Made by a program: the position numbers and the translations under genes. A DNA stretch of 64,000 nt, taken from assembly GCA_016125075.1 (NCBI GenBank), contig WGMO01000015.1:110379-174378 (forward strand), written 5' to 3'. Under the pieces are notes generated by a model, which was not told where the DNA came from, ran no database searches, and saw nothing but the letters and a program-made list of their open reading frames with translations. Every line of letters begins with the position of its first letter. Position 1 is the first letter of the stretch. This document shows positions 1-9,086 of the stretch, piece after piece. Source of the stretch: Terrimonas sp. Its GTDB lineage: Bacteria; Bacteroidota; Bacteroidia; Chitinophagales; Chitinophagaceae.

Positions 1-80
1 TTCTTTTCTTTGCATCGGAAGACGCATCGTATATCACCGGATCAGAAATTGCAGTAGACGGAGGTCTCAGTCATCTATAA
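1..80 (+). CDS. C-terminal end of a short-chain dehydrogenase/reductase (partial)
   Basis: Only the last 25 codons are present, read in the frame that begins at base 3 and stopping at 78-80. They encode an ASYITGSEIAVDGGLSHL tail. The segment ITGxxxxVDGG is the usual end of classical SDR enzymes, where it packs near the cofactor and the subunit interface. The gene enters from the left edge, so the substrate cannot be judged. It lies 39 bp upstream of a TetR-type regulator on the same strand and may be co-transcribed with it and controlled by it. Confidence 0.8.
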   Translation, partial: LFFASEDASYITGSEIAVDGGLSHL

Positions 81-119
81 TTTTTCTATTTTTACGGCCG
101 GTACTAATCCTCAGTCCTG

Positions 120-707
120 ATGCCTAAGACCAAACAGTTCGATGAAGCCCTTGTCTTGCAGAAAGCAAGGGATGTATTCTGGAAAAAGGGATACAATGCA
201 ACTTCTATGGACGACCTGGTGCAGGCAACAGGACTGAGCCGGTCAAGTATCTATGATACATTTACGGATAAGCATGGCCTGTATGTACAGGCATTACAGC
301 AATACCAGGAATTTCAGCGGGTGGGATTAACGAGTGATATGCCTAAGGGGTTATCACCCCGTAAAAAAATTGAGTGGTTGTTTAATAAAAGTATCAGCGC
401 ATCCATGGCAGACCCTGACCGTAAAGGATGCTTTATGCTCAACAGTACTACAGAGCTGGCGAATATGGACCCTCGTATCAGTAAGGAAGCCGTTAAAAAT
501 CTTGAAATGATGGAATTACTTTTTTTATCCTGGATAAAAGAAGGTCAGGCAAGCGGAGAGATTAGCAAAAAATTTACTGCCAAGGCAATAGCACACCATC
601 TCAATAGCAGTTTTAACGGACTAAAATTGGTTGCCCAAACCAAACCCGATAAAGATGCCCTTCGGGATATCGCAAAAATCAGTCTTTCTGTATTAGATCC
701 TGACTAA
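120..707 (+). CDS. TetR/AcrR family transcriptional regulator
   Basis: A 195-residue one-component repressor. Residues about 9-55 form the TetR helix-turn-helix (ARDVFWKKGYNATSMDDL, then TGLSRSSIYDTFTDKHGLY), which is very close to the family pattern. The C-terminal half carries a GCFMLNSTTEL segment typical of the subgroup whose ligand domain resembles YcdC/AcuR-type regulators. Such proteins usually repress a neighbouring enzyme or efflux gene and release DNA on binding a small molecule. The adjacent SDR genes (one ending at 80, one convergent at 743-1456) are the obvious candidate targets. The ligand is unknown. Confidence 0.9.
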   Translation: MPKTKQFDEALVLQKARDVFWKKGYNATSMDDLVQATGLSRSSIYDTFTDKHGLYVQALQQYQEFQRVGLTSDMPKGLSPRKKIEWLFNKSISASMADPDRKGCFMLNSTTELANMDPRISKEAVKNLEMMELLFLSWIKEGQASGEISKKFTAKAIAHHLNSSFNGLKLVAQTKPDKDALRDIAKISLSVLDPD

Positions 708-742
708 GGAATACATACCAAATTAGTTTACAGGGCAGGATT

Positions 743-1456
743 TTATTTTCCCGGTCTTGATGGCCTGACTTCTATCTTGCTCGGAAGGGTCCGTGGGTTC
801 ATGTGCAGGAGATCGGCGACCATTTGCCCGATATCTTCGGGCTGGATCTTCCAGGCATCGGCCGCTGAAGGAACATGGTCATTAAAATAGGTGGCTACAG
901 ATCCCGGCATGATGGTACTCACCTTGATGCCATATTTCCGGAGGTCCAGCATGATGGCCTGTGTAAATCCTACCAGCCCGAACTTACTCGCATTATAGGC
1001 AGCTCCATTTTCAAAAAAATTGGTACCGGCCAGGCTGGCGATCGTGATGATATATCCCTCTGATTTTTTTAAGGCCTCGATACCCGCTTTTACGCTGTTG
1101 AAAACACCTGTAAGGTTAGTGTCAATAGTGTCTTTCCAGTCTTTTTCCGACAAAGCATCAATGGGTGCAAAATGCCCGACCCCGGCATTGGCCACCAGCA
1201 CATCCAATTGCCCGAAATGATCGAGGACGGATTGTACCGCTTTTCTTTCCGCTTCCGGCGAAACGACATCAGAGGCAACAGGCAGAATTTTTGAAGGGTC
1301 TTTGCTTAATTCAGCTGCGGCTTTGCTGGCTGCCTCCTGCGACCGGCTGCTGATAGCCACCCGCATTCCCTGCTCCAATAATATTTTTGCAATGCCGAAG
1401 CCGATGCCCTTGCTGCCACCGGTGATGTAGGCGACTTTATTTTTAAGATTGTTCAT
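743..1456 (-). CDS. Short-chain dehydrogenase/reductase (classical SDR)
   Basis: A 237-residue NAD(P)-dependent oxidoreductase when started at the ATG at 1456. The longer open frame to 1555 only adds a stretch unlike any SDR N-terminus, and MNNLKNKVAYITGG is the standard beginning. Visible motifs are the cofactor-binding TGGSKGIG near the N-terminus, NAG around residue 90, a serine in the ITIASLAG strand, and the catalytic YNASK. It resembles 3-oxoacyl-ACP reductase-like SDRs of unknown substrate. It is transcribed toward the TetR gene. The substrate cannot be read from the sequence. Confidence 0.9.
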   Translation of the reverse strand: MNNLKNKVAYITGGSKGIGFGIAKILLEQGMRVAISSRSQEAASKAAAELSKDPSKILPVASDVVSPEAERKAVQSVLDHFGQLDVLVANAGVGHFAPIDALSEKDWKDTIDTNLTGVFNSVKAGIEALKKSEGYIITIASLAGTNFFENGAAYNASKFGLVGFTQAIMLDLRKYGIKVSTIMPGSVATYFNDHVPSAADAWKIQPEDIGQMVADLLHMNPRTLPSKIEVRPSRPGK

Positions 1457-1565
1457 GACAAGTATTGTTTGATTAACTATAAGGCTAACAAGAAGCGGGG
1501 ATAAAGGTTGTAAATGCTCAAAATTAAGCAACCATTTTTTAATGGCTGGCAGCAATCCCCTGTTG

Positions 1566-1573
1566 TACCTTTG
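1566..1573 (+). promoter_or_regulatory. Bacteroidota-type -7 promoter element (TACCTTTG)
   Basis: TACCTTTG matches the TAnnTTTG -7 element of the primary Bacteroidota sigma factor. It sits 23 bp before the ATG of the CbpA-like gene, leaving a leader of roughly 15 nt. No clear -33 TTTG was found at ideal spacing. Confidence 0.5.
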
Positions 1574-1596
1574 TATCAGGATATAAAACAGCGATC

Positions 1597-2475
1597 ATGG
1601 ACTTTATTGATTATTACAAGGTATTAGGGGTCCCTAAGAATGCCTCTGAAGAGGAGATCAAAAAAGCTTACCGCAAACTGGCCCGAAAACTCCATCCCGA
1701 CCTTAATCCCAACGACAAACAGGCCCATCAAAAATTCCAGCAGGTCAATGAGGCCAATGAAGTGCTGAGTGATCCTGAAAAAAGAAAGAAATATGACCAG
1801 TATGGTAAGGATTGGCAGCATGCTGAACAGTTTGAACAACAAAAAAGGCAACAGGCCCGTCAGCAGGAGACGGGAGGACAGGCCTTTTCATCTTTTGATG
1901 AGGACAATTTTTCTGATTTCTTCACTTCCATGTTCGGATCATCCGGCCGGCGCAGCCAGGCAAAATTCAGGGGGCAGGATTTTCATGCGGAACTGACACT
2001 GAGTTTGCAGGATGCAATGGAAACGCATCAACAGGTGCTCCATGTGGATGGAAAAAAAATCAGGATCACCATTCCCGCAGGGGTGGAAAACGGGCAGGTG
2101 ATCAAATTAAAAGGGCATGGCGCCCCGGGTGTGAACGGGGGACCGGCCGGTGACCTCTATATCACATTTGTCATCCCGCCACACCCGGTTTTCAAACGTT
2201 CAGGAAACGATTTGTTCACCAACGTGACCATTGACCTCTATACGGCATTGCTCGGCGGGGACATTACGGTGGAGACCCTGCAGGGTAAACTGAAACTGAA
2301 AGTGAACCCTGAAACACAGAACGGAACGAAAATCCGGCTGAAAGGAAAGGGCTTCCCTGTTTATAAGAAAGAAGGGGAGTTCGGCAATCTTTACATCACG
2401 TACCAGGTAAAACTTCCAACGGGGCTGAGTGAAAAAGAAAAAGCCCTGTTTACGGAATTGTCAAAACTAAAATGA
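1597..2475 (+). CDS. cbpA: DnaJ-type co-chaperone, CbpA-like (J domain without zinc finger)
   Basis: A 292-residue class II J-protein. The J domain spans residues about 5-70 and keeps the HPD tripeptide at 33-35, which stimulates the ATPase of DnaK. A glutamine/phenylalanine/glycine-rich linker follows (residues about 75-120). After it come the two beta-sandwich C-terminal substrate-binding domains (from about 125, with [21 protein letters not shown]). There are no CxxCxGxG zinc repeats, so this is the CbpA rather than the DnaJ form. The next gene encodes a CbpM-like modulator, 6 bp downstream, which supports the assignment. Confidence 0.93.
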   Translation: MDFIDYYKVLGVPKNASEEEIKKAYRKLARKLHPDLNPNDKQAHQKFQQVNEANEVLSDPEKRKKYDQYGKDWQHAEQFEQQKRQQARQQETGGQAFSSFDEDNFSDFFTSMFGSSGRRSQAKFRGQDFHAELTLSLQDAMETHQQVLHVDGKKIRITIPAGVENGQVIKLKGHGAPGVNGGPAGDLYITFVIPPHPVFKRSGNDLFTNVTIDLYTALLGGDITVETLQGKLKLKVNPETQNGTKIRLKGKGFPVYKKEGEFGNLYITYQVKLPTGLSEKEKALFTELSKLK

Positions 2476-2481
2476 TGGCTT

Positions 2482-2790
2482 ATGCAAACGCAGGATAAGA
2501 TTACCCTTCAGGAATTTTGTATGCACCAGCATATTGAAATTTCCTTTGTCGAAGCTTTACAGGAGCGGGGGTTGATTGAGCTTGACCACGTCGATGCAAC
2601 CCCGGCCGTTTCCATCAACCAGTTACCGGAACTGGAAAAAATGGCCCGTTTCTATTACGAAATGGAAATTAATCTCGAAGGGATTGAAACCATTGCCCAC
2701 CTGTTGCGCCGCATCGATGAAATGCAGCAGGAAATGATCAGGCTGAATAACCGGTTAGATTTTTATGAGCCTGGGGATAATGACCTTTAG
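2482..2790 (+). CDS. cbpM: Chaperone modulator CbpM-like protein
   Basis: A 102-residue protein. The N-terminal part resembles a MerR-type helix-turn-helix (LQEFCMHQHIEISFVEALQERGLI) and the C-terminal part is a helix/coiled coil (IDEMQQEMIRLNNRLDFYE). In CbpM proteins this fold binds the J domain of CbpA and blocks its interaction with DnaK. The gene follows cbpA by 6 bp and is surely in the same transcript. Its stop lies 2 bp from the stop of the convergent membrane-protein gene. Confidence 0.82.
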   Translation: MQTQDKITLQEFCMHQHIEISFVEALQERGLIELDHVDATPAVSINQLPELEKMARFYYEMEINLEGIETIAHLLRRIDEMQQEMIRLNNRLDFYEPGDNDL

Positions 2791-2792
2791 GA

Positions 2793-3500
2793 TCATCGGG
2801 GTTCAATCATTGGTTTTTGTTGCTTATCCGATTTGTCTTTGAGCATCAGTTCCCCTTTGATCAGCCAGGAAGAACCGAAAGCAATCAGCGCCAGCCATTC
2901 CAGCCAGAAAACAGGTTTGTAGGGATCCAGCCATCGGAAGCTTTCCGGGAAAATATTATACACCGCAATCAGTGCAATAAAGAAAAATATCAGGAGTCCG
3001 CAGCTCCGGTAAATCTTATTCCGCAATAACTTTCTGTTGGTTTTCTCCCCCTTGCTTTTGGTAAAAAGAAAATAAGAAATGGCTGCCAGTAATAAAAAGA
3101 AGACGGCTGCAAAACTGTAATGTGCAATATTCCTTGCCTTATCCAGGGGCAGGTGGAAAATGGCACAACTGTCGGCGCTGTTGTCATTAGTGGGAAGAAA
3201 TGCGATCCCCAAAGCACAGATACCCGCAAGCGAAGTGAGTAAATTATCCACAGGTTCGCCGGGATAACCCTTATAGGATAGCAGGAAAAGGGCCACAGCA
3301 CATAAAATGCCCACAAAAAGGTCGCCTGTGATCGTATAATAATAATGACTATTGGAATCCTGGATAGCATGACAATGGCTGAATACCAGGTTACCCGTCA
3401 GCATCGCTGCCGGTAATAAGAGCCCCAGCCAACCGATGGATTTACGGAGCGTATTGAAAGAAATTAGCCGGGGATCCTCTTTTTGATCTGTGGAACTCAT
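2793..3500 (-). CDS. Predicted multi-pass inner-membrane protein, unknown function
   Basis: 235 residues with about six hydrophobic helices: LLLPAAMLTGNLVF, LFVGILCAVALFLLS, LAGICALGIAFL, FAAVFFLLLAAISYFLF, GLLIFFFIALIAVYNIF and WLEWLALIAFGSSWL. The cytoplasmic N-terminus has no signal peptide. One extracytoplasmic loop contains a CAIFHLPLDKARNIAHYSFA stretch with conserved-looking histidines. I do not recognise the family. It is convergent with cbpM and monocistronic in appearance. Confidence 0.75.
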   Translation of the reverse strand: MSSTDQKEDPRLISFNTLRKSIGWLGLLLPAAMLTGNLVFSHCHAIQDSNSHYYYTITGDLFVGILCAVALFLLSYKGYPGEPVDNLLTSLAGICALGIAFLPTNDNSADSCAIFHLPLDKARNIAHYSFAAVFFLLLAAISYFLFTKSKGEKTNRKLLRNKIYRSCGLLIFFFIALIAVYNIFPESFRWLDPYKPVFWLEWLALIAFGSSWLIKGELMLKDKSDKQQKPMIEPR

Positions 3501-3689
3501 AGCTTTTGGTTTATAAGGTATATAAATATTAGATATATCGAGAAAGTTTTCCGGATGTTATCATCATAAAGCCGGATCGATTTTGTTCTTTTTCATTGTT
3601 TTTATTTTAACAGTTTTGCATTCTTTATTAGCATAATTTTAAGACTGTTCGTATACTAATAACTGTCTAATGGATATAAAACAAAGCAT

Positions 3690-4895
3690 ATGAAAAATAC
3701 GAAAAGATTTCTGACACTGCTACTCGCCATGGGTTTCCTGTTGCCTGCCATTGCACAAAGGAATGACCGTCGGGGCGGTAACAGTAATAACAGGGGGAGT
3801 AATAACCGTACAGCCCCGGCCCCAAGACAGCAAAATAATTCTGCGGGGAGGAATAACAATACATTCAACCGGCCCCCGGACCGGAATAGTAATCCTGTGG
3901 CAAGGAACGACCGAAATCCGGGTAATAATACATTTAACCGGCCCCCTTCCCAGAACAACCGGGTAACGGACCAGCGGAGGAATAATAATTATTCCCGTCC
4001 CCAGGCACCGAATAACCGGGTAATTGATAACAGGGGGGCGCGCAATAATTCCGGTACCTCCACCAACCGGTTTCCTGGTAATAATAACCGTGTAACAAGG
4101 ACAAATGACAGGAATACCCGCAACGATAATTTCAGGCGTAATGATGACCGTAACCGTAATAATAATTTTTATCGTAACAATAACCGGAACCGGTACAGCA
4201 ATTACCAGCGTAACGGTTATGGCAGGGGCAACTACAGTTATTCCCGTTACCGCTATGCCCCCCGCCGTTTCAGTTATGCAGGGTACAACCGTTATTCCGT
4301 TTTACCCCGTACCAGTATATCCATCCATTTTGGCGGGTATCCTTATTATTATTATGGAGGAAGTTTTTACGGATACTATAATGGATATTATGAACCCGTA
4401 TATGCTCCTTTTGGTATCCGCGTAAGCGTATTGCCTGTGGGTTATTATCGTTTTTATTATCGCGATATCCCTTATTATTATTATGATGGCATCTATTACC
4501 GCGACTATCAGAATTCCCAATATGAAGTGGTGGATGCACCCCTGGGCGCTGTGGTCACGGTGCTTCCCCGCGGAGCAAAAGCCGTAACGGTGAATGGGGA
4601 GAAATTCTATGAGTTTAATGGCACTTATTATAAAGAAGGGGTCAACAGCAATAATGAGGTGGTGTACACAGTGGTCGGGAAATATGGAGATATCAATAAT
4701 ACGGATAGCCCTGAATCCTACAGTAACAATGGTTACCAGATCGGTGATATTGTCACCAGTTTGCCCCCGGACAGCCGGCAGGTGATCATTGACGGCCAGT
4801 CTTTGTATGTATCACCCGATCATTTTTACTTTAAGGAAAGGTCCGTGGACGGAACCACCGGTTATGAAGTGGTGGGCACGGAAAACAACTACTGA
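3690..4895 (+). CDS. Secreted DUF6515-like protein with an Asn/Arg-rich disordered region
   Basis: 401 residues. A signal peptide (residues 1-22, ending AIAQ) is followed by about 150 residues dominated by Asn and Arg with repeated NNRP/PNNRV motifs. A Tyr/Gly-rich patch follows (YGGSFYGYYNGYY). Three copies of a compact repeat of about 65 residues then appear, each with a PPG/LPxGAxxVxxxGxxYYxxxGxYYK-type core; this is the DUF6515 pattern. The codons AAT/AAC and CGT make the DNA itself repetitive. The protein is probably periplasmic or surface-exposed; its role is unknown. It is followed by a strong terminator at 4925-4951. Confidence 0.8.
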   Translation: MKNTKRFLTLLLAMGFLLPAIAQRNDRRGGNSNNRGSNNRTAPAPRQQNNSAGRNNNTFNRPPDRNSNPVARNDRNPGNNTFNRPPSQNNRVTDQRRNNNYSRPQAPNNRVIDNRGARNNSGTSTNRFPGNNNRVTRTNDRNTRNDNFRRNDDRNRNNNFYRNNNRNRYSNYQRNGYGRGNYSYSRYRYAPRRFSYAGYNRYSVLPRTSISIHFGGYPYYYYGGSFYGYYNGYYEPVYAPFGIRVSVLPVGYYRFYYRDIPYYYYDGIYYRDYQNSQYEVVDAPLGAVVTVLPRGAKAVTVNGEKFYEFNGTYYKEGVNSNNEVVYTVVGKYGDINNTDSPESYSNNGYQIGDIVTSLPPDSRQVIIDGQSLYVSPDHFYFKERSVDGTTGYEVVGTENNY

Positions 4896-4924
4896 TCCTC
4901 ACTAAGTTATTACCCATCCATACT

Positions 4925-4951
4925 GAGCCGGCTTTGCCGGCTCTTTTTTTT
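4925..4951 (+). terminator. Rho-independent terminator
   Basis: Perfect 8-bp stem (gagccggc/gccggctc) with a TTT loop followed by eight T residues. It lies 30 bp past the stop of the DUF6515-like gene. Confidence 0.92.
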
Positions 4952-4980
4952 AAAGCTTCTTCCCATTTTGGCTTCATTTG

Positions 4981-4988
4981 GTAACTTA
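4981..4988 (+). promoter_or_regulatory. Probable -7 promoter element (TAACTTAG)
   Basis: TAACTTAG resembles the TAnnTTTG element and lies 15 bp before the ATG at 5004. It argues that translation of the next gene starts at 5004 and not at the upstream TTG at 4968. Confidence 0.35.
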
Positions 4989-5003
4989 GCCGTTGGATTG
5001 TTT

Positions 5004-5597
5004 ATGCAGCGACCCCGTTTCATATACCTGCTTTTACTGGTCTTTGTGTTACCGGTATTTTGGTTACAGGATACAGGCTGCGCCAAGGATTATAGCTTTG
5101 AAGGAGCTAATACTTTGCACCTCTTTGATACGGTGCAACTCCCTCCCTCCGCTACTGTTGAAGGTTGCGCATTGTGTAACCCGGCAAACACCCTTCAACT
5201 CGGTGACTGGCGGTTCAAAACCGGGAACGGAAATTTTTGCGGGGGAACCGATAATGCCGGTTTTATCGGTAGTTATAATGTGAACAGGACCTTTACATTT
5301 TTTGGTCCATCGGCCTGTTCCATCGATACCGGTATTGTCATGACTGTTTACCTTCCGGTTTCTTTCAATGAAGACAAGTATAATGTAATTGCCAGTGGTG
5401 CTGCCTTTTATTATTATGATCATTTTGGGGTACAGGATATCTATATCAGTCAGCCTGCCAAACCTTTCTCTGTTTTAATTCAGCAGTATATCCATTCTAC
5501 ACAGGTAGTAACAGGAACTTTTGAGGGCACGGTGTTCAAGCCCAATGGGGATACTGCTTATATCCGTGAGGGCAGGTTCAAAGTGAAATTGCATTAA
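5004..5597 (+). CDS. Putative lipoprotein of unknown function
   Basis: 197 residues from the ATG at 5004. The N-terminus has a hydrophobic stretch (FIYLLLLVFVLPVFWLQ) followed by DTGC, a plausible though imperfect lipobox. The mature part is beta-rich and contains a CALCNPANTLQLGDWRFKTG segment with two cysteines near the N-terminus, and further cysteines at NFCGG and SACS. No family recognised. An alternative TTG start at 4968 lies upstream but overlaps the likely promoter. Confidence 0.65.
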   Translation: MQRPRFIYLLLLVFVLPVFWLQDTGCAKDYSFEGANTLHLFDTVQLPPSATVEGCALCNPANTLQLGDWRFKTGNGNFCGGTDNAGFIGSYNVNRTFTFFGPSACSIDTGIVMTVYLPVSFNEDKYNVIASGAAFYYYDHFGVQDIYISQPAKPFSVLIQQYIHSTQVVTGTFEGTVFKPNGDTAYIREGRFKVKLH

Positions 5598-5672
5598 AAG
5601 GGGATCAAACATGCTGCCTCTGTGGTGAAAATAATAACACAAAAAAAGTATTTATTACTATCACGGTGTATT

Positions 5673-6221
5673 TTATTCATTCAGCAAAATCGTTTTCTTT
5701 TTAAGATCTGTAAATAATTGCAATCCTTTTTCTACATTGATATAATTAAATAAGACCGCCCCGAATTCTTCCCCGTTCTTATTTTTATTTGGAATACCTC
5801 CGGGTACCAGCCAGCGGGTGCGAGTCAGGAGCTCGGCAAAATAAATCGATCCGGCATGAAAAAAGGCTTGCTTCCCATCCAACTGGTACATCGTATGTAA
5901 TTGATGCATACCGCTGTCTACATAAACGAGGGTACAGCGGTTCATTTTTAAAGGGGTGTTCAGTTTTCTAAATTGTTGTTTATTGTCCATGAACTCCATC
6001 TTCCCAAGGGGGTGCAGGGAATGATTAAAAATAAAAAGGGCAGCGCGGTCATGCATTCTTGCCGTATCGACAGTTGCTAAAAGTTCCGGTGGAACCTGTG
6101 CTGCAGAAACCGGTACTACAGCAGATGATGAGTCCGGTGATAATACATGATCCTGGGCATGGACAACCGGCTGTATAACCATGAGCAGGGCTGAAAGCAA
6201 TAAAAGCGGCATCTTTTTCAT
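5673..6221 (-). CDS. Secreted protein of unknown function
   Basis: 182 residues with a clear signal peptide (MKKMPLLLLSALLMVIQPVVHAQ). The mature part has a DRAALFIFNHS segment and a GSIYFAELLTRTRWLVPGG segment, vaguely like periplasmic DUF2846-type beta-sandwich proteins, but I cannot assign it with confidence. It is convergent with the lipoprotein gene at 5004. Confidence 0.65.
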   Translation of the reverse strand: MKKMPLLLLSALLMVIQPVVHAQDHVLSPDSSSAVVPVSAAQVPPELLATVDTARMHDRAALFIFNHSLHPLGKMEFMDNKQQFRKLNTPLKMNRCTLVYVDSGMHQLHTMYQLDGKQAFFHAGSIYFAELLTRTRWLVPGGIPNKNKNGEEFGAVLFNYINVEKGLQLFTDLKKKTILLNE

Positions 6222-6382
6222 ATTGGCATATAGAACAAAGCTATTGTGAGTTTTGATCCGGAATGATGACCACCATCATTGATTATACTGTTGCGGACAT
6301 GGATGCATTTATTAAAAAAAATCCTAACTTTAAGGTAATCCCATCCCGCCTCAACCCCTTTCTTCAACTTTAATTTCAACAA

Positions 6383-6940
6383 ATGAAAAAAATGTTTATT
6401 GCCGTTGTTGCCTTCGGCTTTTTTGCCTGTAACAATGCTTCAGAAAAAACGACACCGGAATCGGGTGCTACTGAAACAAAACCCATGATGGATATGCATG
6501 GTTATACCCCTTCTTTGTCTTCAGAAGCCGTTATTGGTGATCCCAAAAATGCAGAAAATGTTTTGGCCCTGTTCAGGACCTGGGATGATGGTAACCTTTC
6601 GGTCGCCAAAGATTATTTTGCTGATTCGGTAACTATGTTTCTCCGCAATGGTATGATGGTATCAGGTACCCGCGATGAAGTGCTGTCCGCGATGCAGGGG
6701 GCAAGGGACGGATACACGATGATGAAAAATACTGTGCATGTCGTGTTCCCGGTTGATTTAAAACCCGCAAATAGTACATGGGCTGCTATCTGGTCAACTG
6801 AAGCCTTTACCGATAAGGCTGGAGTAACCGATTCGGTTGTGCTCAACGAAACCTGGCGGTTTGACAAAAACGGGAAAGTAGACCTGATGTATCAATACGG
6901 ACGACCCGCAGCTGTGCAACCGATGCCCGCTTCAAAATAA
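6383..6940 (+). CDS. NTF2-like (SnoaL-type) lipoprotein
   Basis: 185 residues. The N-terminus MKKMFIAVVAFGFFAC is a lipoprotein signal with the cysteine at about residue 16. The body from about residue 55 (ENVLALFRTWDDGNLSVAKDYFADSVTMFLRNGMMVSG) has the cone-shaped NTF2-like fold pattern: a helix, then DYFADSV, then a terminal strand with a tyrosine near YQYGRPA. These proteins are usually ligand-binding or of unknown function. It is one of four NTF2-like genes in the window (others at 20604, 27483 and 46870). Confidence 0.8.
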   Translation: MKKMFIAVVAFGFFACNNASEKTTPESGATETKPMMDMHGYTPSLSSEAVIGDPKNAENVLALFRTWDDGNLSVAKDYFADSVTMFLRNGMMVSGTRDEVLSAMQGARDGYTMMKNTVHVVFPVDLKPANSTWAAIWSTEAFTDKAGVTDSVVLNETWRFDKNGKVDLMYQYGRPAAVQPMPASK

Positions 6941-6990
6941 AATGTTCCGGAGCCGGAAAGATCCGAAAAGAAAAACGACTTTATGATATC

Positions 6991-7024
6991 TGACACGCCT
7001 GCACAGCAGACGTGTCATTTTTTT
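6991..7024 (+). terminator. Rho-independent terminator
   Basis: Inverted repeat of 11 nt with one mismatch (tgacacgcctg/cagacgtgtca) followed by seven T residues. It ends the NTF2-like lipoprotein transcript and overlaps the stop of the convergent gene at 7015. Confidence 0.8.
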
Positions 7025-7404
7025 GGAATGCCAAACAGCACCCAGCCAAATAGAAGGGCAAAAATACTATAGAAGGCCGCCGCGACCCAGGCTGCTGACC
7101 ATGCGGGATGACTGATGCTGACTTTTATTAGACTGATACCCCCAATCATGAAATGAAAAAAATTTCCCATGCCCAGCGGTCTTGCATAAATGCCACCGAT
7201 CAAAACCGACTTAGCCATCCAGTTCATCATGGCAAAACCCAGGTATAAAGCTCCGGCGATCTGTACAAATAAGACGGGTAAAGCCTTAACAGGTAATCCC
7301 GATGCTAATAGAATTTCTTTGGGGTAAAAAAGAGCACTAAGCCCTGCCAATCCCAGTACTGCAGCGCTGGCGATCATCAGGATGCTAGTATGCAAATGTT
7401 TCAT
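7015..7404 (-). CDS. Small four-helix membrane protein, unknown function
   Basis: 129 residues with four hydrophobic helices (ILMIASAAVLGLAGLSALF, PVLFVQIAGALYLGFAMMNW, an amphipathic third, and AAWVAAAFYSIFALLFGWVLF). It starts 12 bp after the stop of the alpha/beta hydrolase on the same strand, so the two are probably one operon. No family assignment is possible from the sequence alone. Confidence 0.7.
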   Translation of the reverse strand: MKHLHTSILMIASAAVLGLAGLSALFYPKEILLASGLPVKALPVLFVQIAGALYLGFAMMNWMAKSVLIGGIYARPLGMGNFFHFMIGGISLIKVSISHPAWSAAWVAAAFYSIFALLFGWVLFGIPKK

Positions 7405-7416
7405 TGAAGCTATCGG

Positions 7417-8292
7417 TTAATGATGCCCTAGAATAAAATCTTTGGTGTCGGGGCGGTAATAAGGTTTGCTGAAAAACTTTTCAACAGTCTGGTTAAAAAG
7501 CCCGGGATCAGTTTCAGGTATCATATGTGTTTCACCTGGGAATATGCATAGCCAGGCTTTTTGCAAATGCTGGTAGATCTGCAGGGTATGCTCTTCCCTG
7601 ATCACATCTTTATCACCACCCATTACAAGGGTAGGGGCTTTGATCTTTTGAACATCTTCCAGGGGGATATGGGGCTGGTTACCCAACAGGTTGAATAATT
7701 TTTTTATCAGCATCCAGTTTTGCGTGGTATCTTTTTTGGCCAGTTTAGTTTCAACCTCCGCAGCGATTTTTTTCACCCAATTCACAGCCCAGGGATATAC
7801 CGCACTGCTATCGGGTTGCAGGTTGGCGCCCATTACCGCCATCATCTTTACTTTCTCAGGATGGCGGATGGCCATCAGAAGGCTTTCGATGCCCCCATCG
7901 CTCCAGCCGATCACATAAGCCGAATCAATATGAAGGGCGTCGAGTAAGGCCGACCAGTCATCGGTGATCTGTTCATAGGTGATCAATCCCGGAGCGTCAC
8001 CTGATTTACCCTGTGCACGGCTATCGGCAACAATGATCCTGTATTTGTCTTTAAAGTATTCTATCTGGTTGCCCATGGAAGCAATACTGCCACCATTACC
8101 ATGAATCAGCACAAGGGGGCTGCCCGTACCATAGGTTTCATAGTACATATTGATCCCGTTGACCTTCACATATTTTCCAGCAGCGGGGTTATTCCCGTAA
8201 GGGATGGAAAACTTTCCCGATTCCTGTGCCGAAACGGTCAACTGCATTGCCATTAGAATGACAGTGAAAACAAAACACCAGGTTTTTTTCAT
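7417..8292 (-). CDS. Secreted alpha/beta hydrolase
   Basis: 291 residues from the ATG at 8292. This start gives a signal peptide (MKKTWCFVFTVILMAMQLTVSAQ); the longer frame to 8322 would bury it. It has the oxyanion region LVLIHGNGGS, the nucleophile elbow GWSDGG, an acid in VMGGDKD and a C-terminal histidine in GETHM, so the catalytic triad is intact. It is close to prolyl-aminopeptidase/haloperoxidase-type hydrolases; the substrate is unknown. The first unit of a palindromic repeat array begins 113 bp upstream of the start. Confidence 0.88.
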   Translation of the reverse strand: MKKTWCFVFTVILMAMQLTVSAQESGKFSIPYGNNPAAGKYVKVNGINMYYETYGTGSPLVLIHGNGGSIASMGNQIEYFKDKYRIIVADSRAQGKSGDAPGLITYEQITDDWSALLDALHIDSAYVIGWSDGGIESLLMAIRHPEKVKMMAVMGANLQPDSSAVYPWAVNWVKKIAAEVETKLAKKDTTQNWMLIKKLFNLLGNQPHIPLEDVQKIKAPTLVMGGDKDVIREEHTLQIYQHLQKAWLCIFPGETHMIPETDPGLFNQTVEKFFSKPYYRPDTKDFILGHH

Positions 8293-8405
8293 ATTATTTT
8301 TTTGGTGGGTGAGTGTAGGCATTAAAGTTAATGTTTTTGGCTTATTGAAAGGTGTAATGCATTTGGGTTATTCGTTGGAAAGACGGGTAGCCGGGGTTTG
8401 ATTTT

Positions 8406-9006
8406 ACCACAGAGGCACGGAGGCACAGAGAAATATAGAAAACAAAACACTTATTACGCTTATTCCTCTTTCTTATAAACTTTTACTTGCTAAATGAATC
8501 CCTTTGTGTCTCTGTGCCTATGTGGTTTCATTCTTTTAATAAAGAAAAAGGCTCGATCCAGGAGTAATTTTTTACCACAGAGACACAGAGGCACAGAGAA
8601 ATGTAGAAAACATAACACTTATTACGGTTATTCCTCTTTCTTATAAACTATTACTTGCTAAATGAATCCCTTTGTGCCTCCGTGCCTCTGTGGTTGTTTT
8701 TTTTTAATTAAGAAAAGGGCTCGATCCAGGAGTAATTTTTACCACAGAGACACGGAGTCACAGAGAAATACATAGAGCATAATGCTTATTACGCTTAATC
8801 CCTTTCTTACATACTATTGCTATTTAAATGAATCCCTTTGTGCCTCCGTGCCTTTGTGGTTGTTTTTTTTAATTAAGAAAATATCTCGATCCAGGAGTAA
8901 TTTTTACCACAGAGACACGGAGGCACAGAGAAATTGATAGGGCATAATACTTATTACATTTATCCCTCGTTCATCAAGCCCTTTGTGTCATTGTGCCTCC
9001 ATGGGT
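8406..9006. repeat. Tandem array 1 of a 167-bp palindromic repeat (4 units)
   Basis: Units at 8406-8526, 8574-8694, 8741-8860 and 8906-9006, spaced 165-168 bp start to start. Each unit has a left arm ACCACAGAG followed by two more (A/G)CACAGAG-type octamers, an interior of about 70 bp ending aaatgaatccc, and a right arm that is the reverse complement (ending TCTGTGGT). Units are joined by a conserved linker of about 47 bp containing ggctcgatccaggagtaa. The last unit has a decayed right arm. The array fills the divergent intergenic space between the hydrolase and the esterase. Confidence 0.93.
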
Positions 9007-9086
9007 TACTGCGCTAAGTAATGCAGCCTAAAGAATCTATATAGTTTCATTGTTGTAAATTTAGTCCTGTAATTAAAAAACCTATC

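Noticed and set aside
4105..4425. Second plus-strand frame with Thr/Val/Ile-rich product
   Set aside because: A shadow of the Asn/Arg-rich gene in a shifted frame, caused by the repetitive codons.
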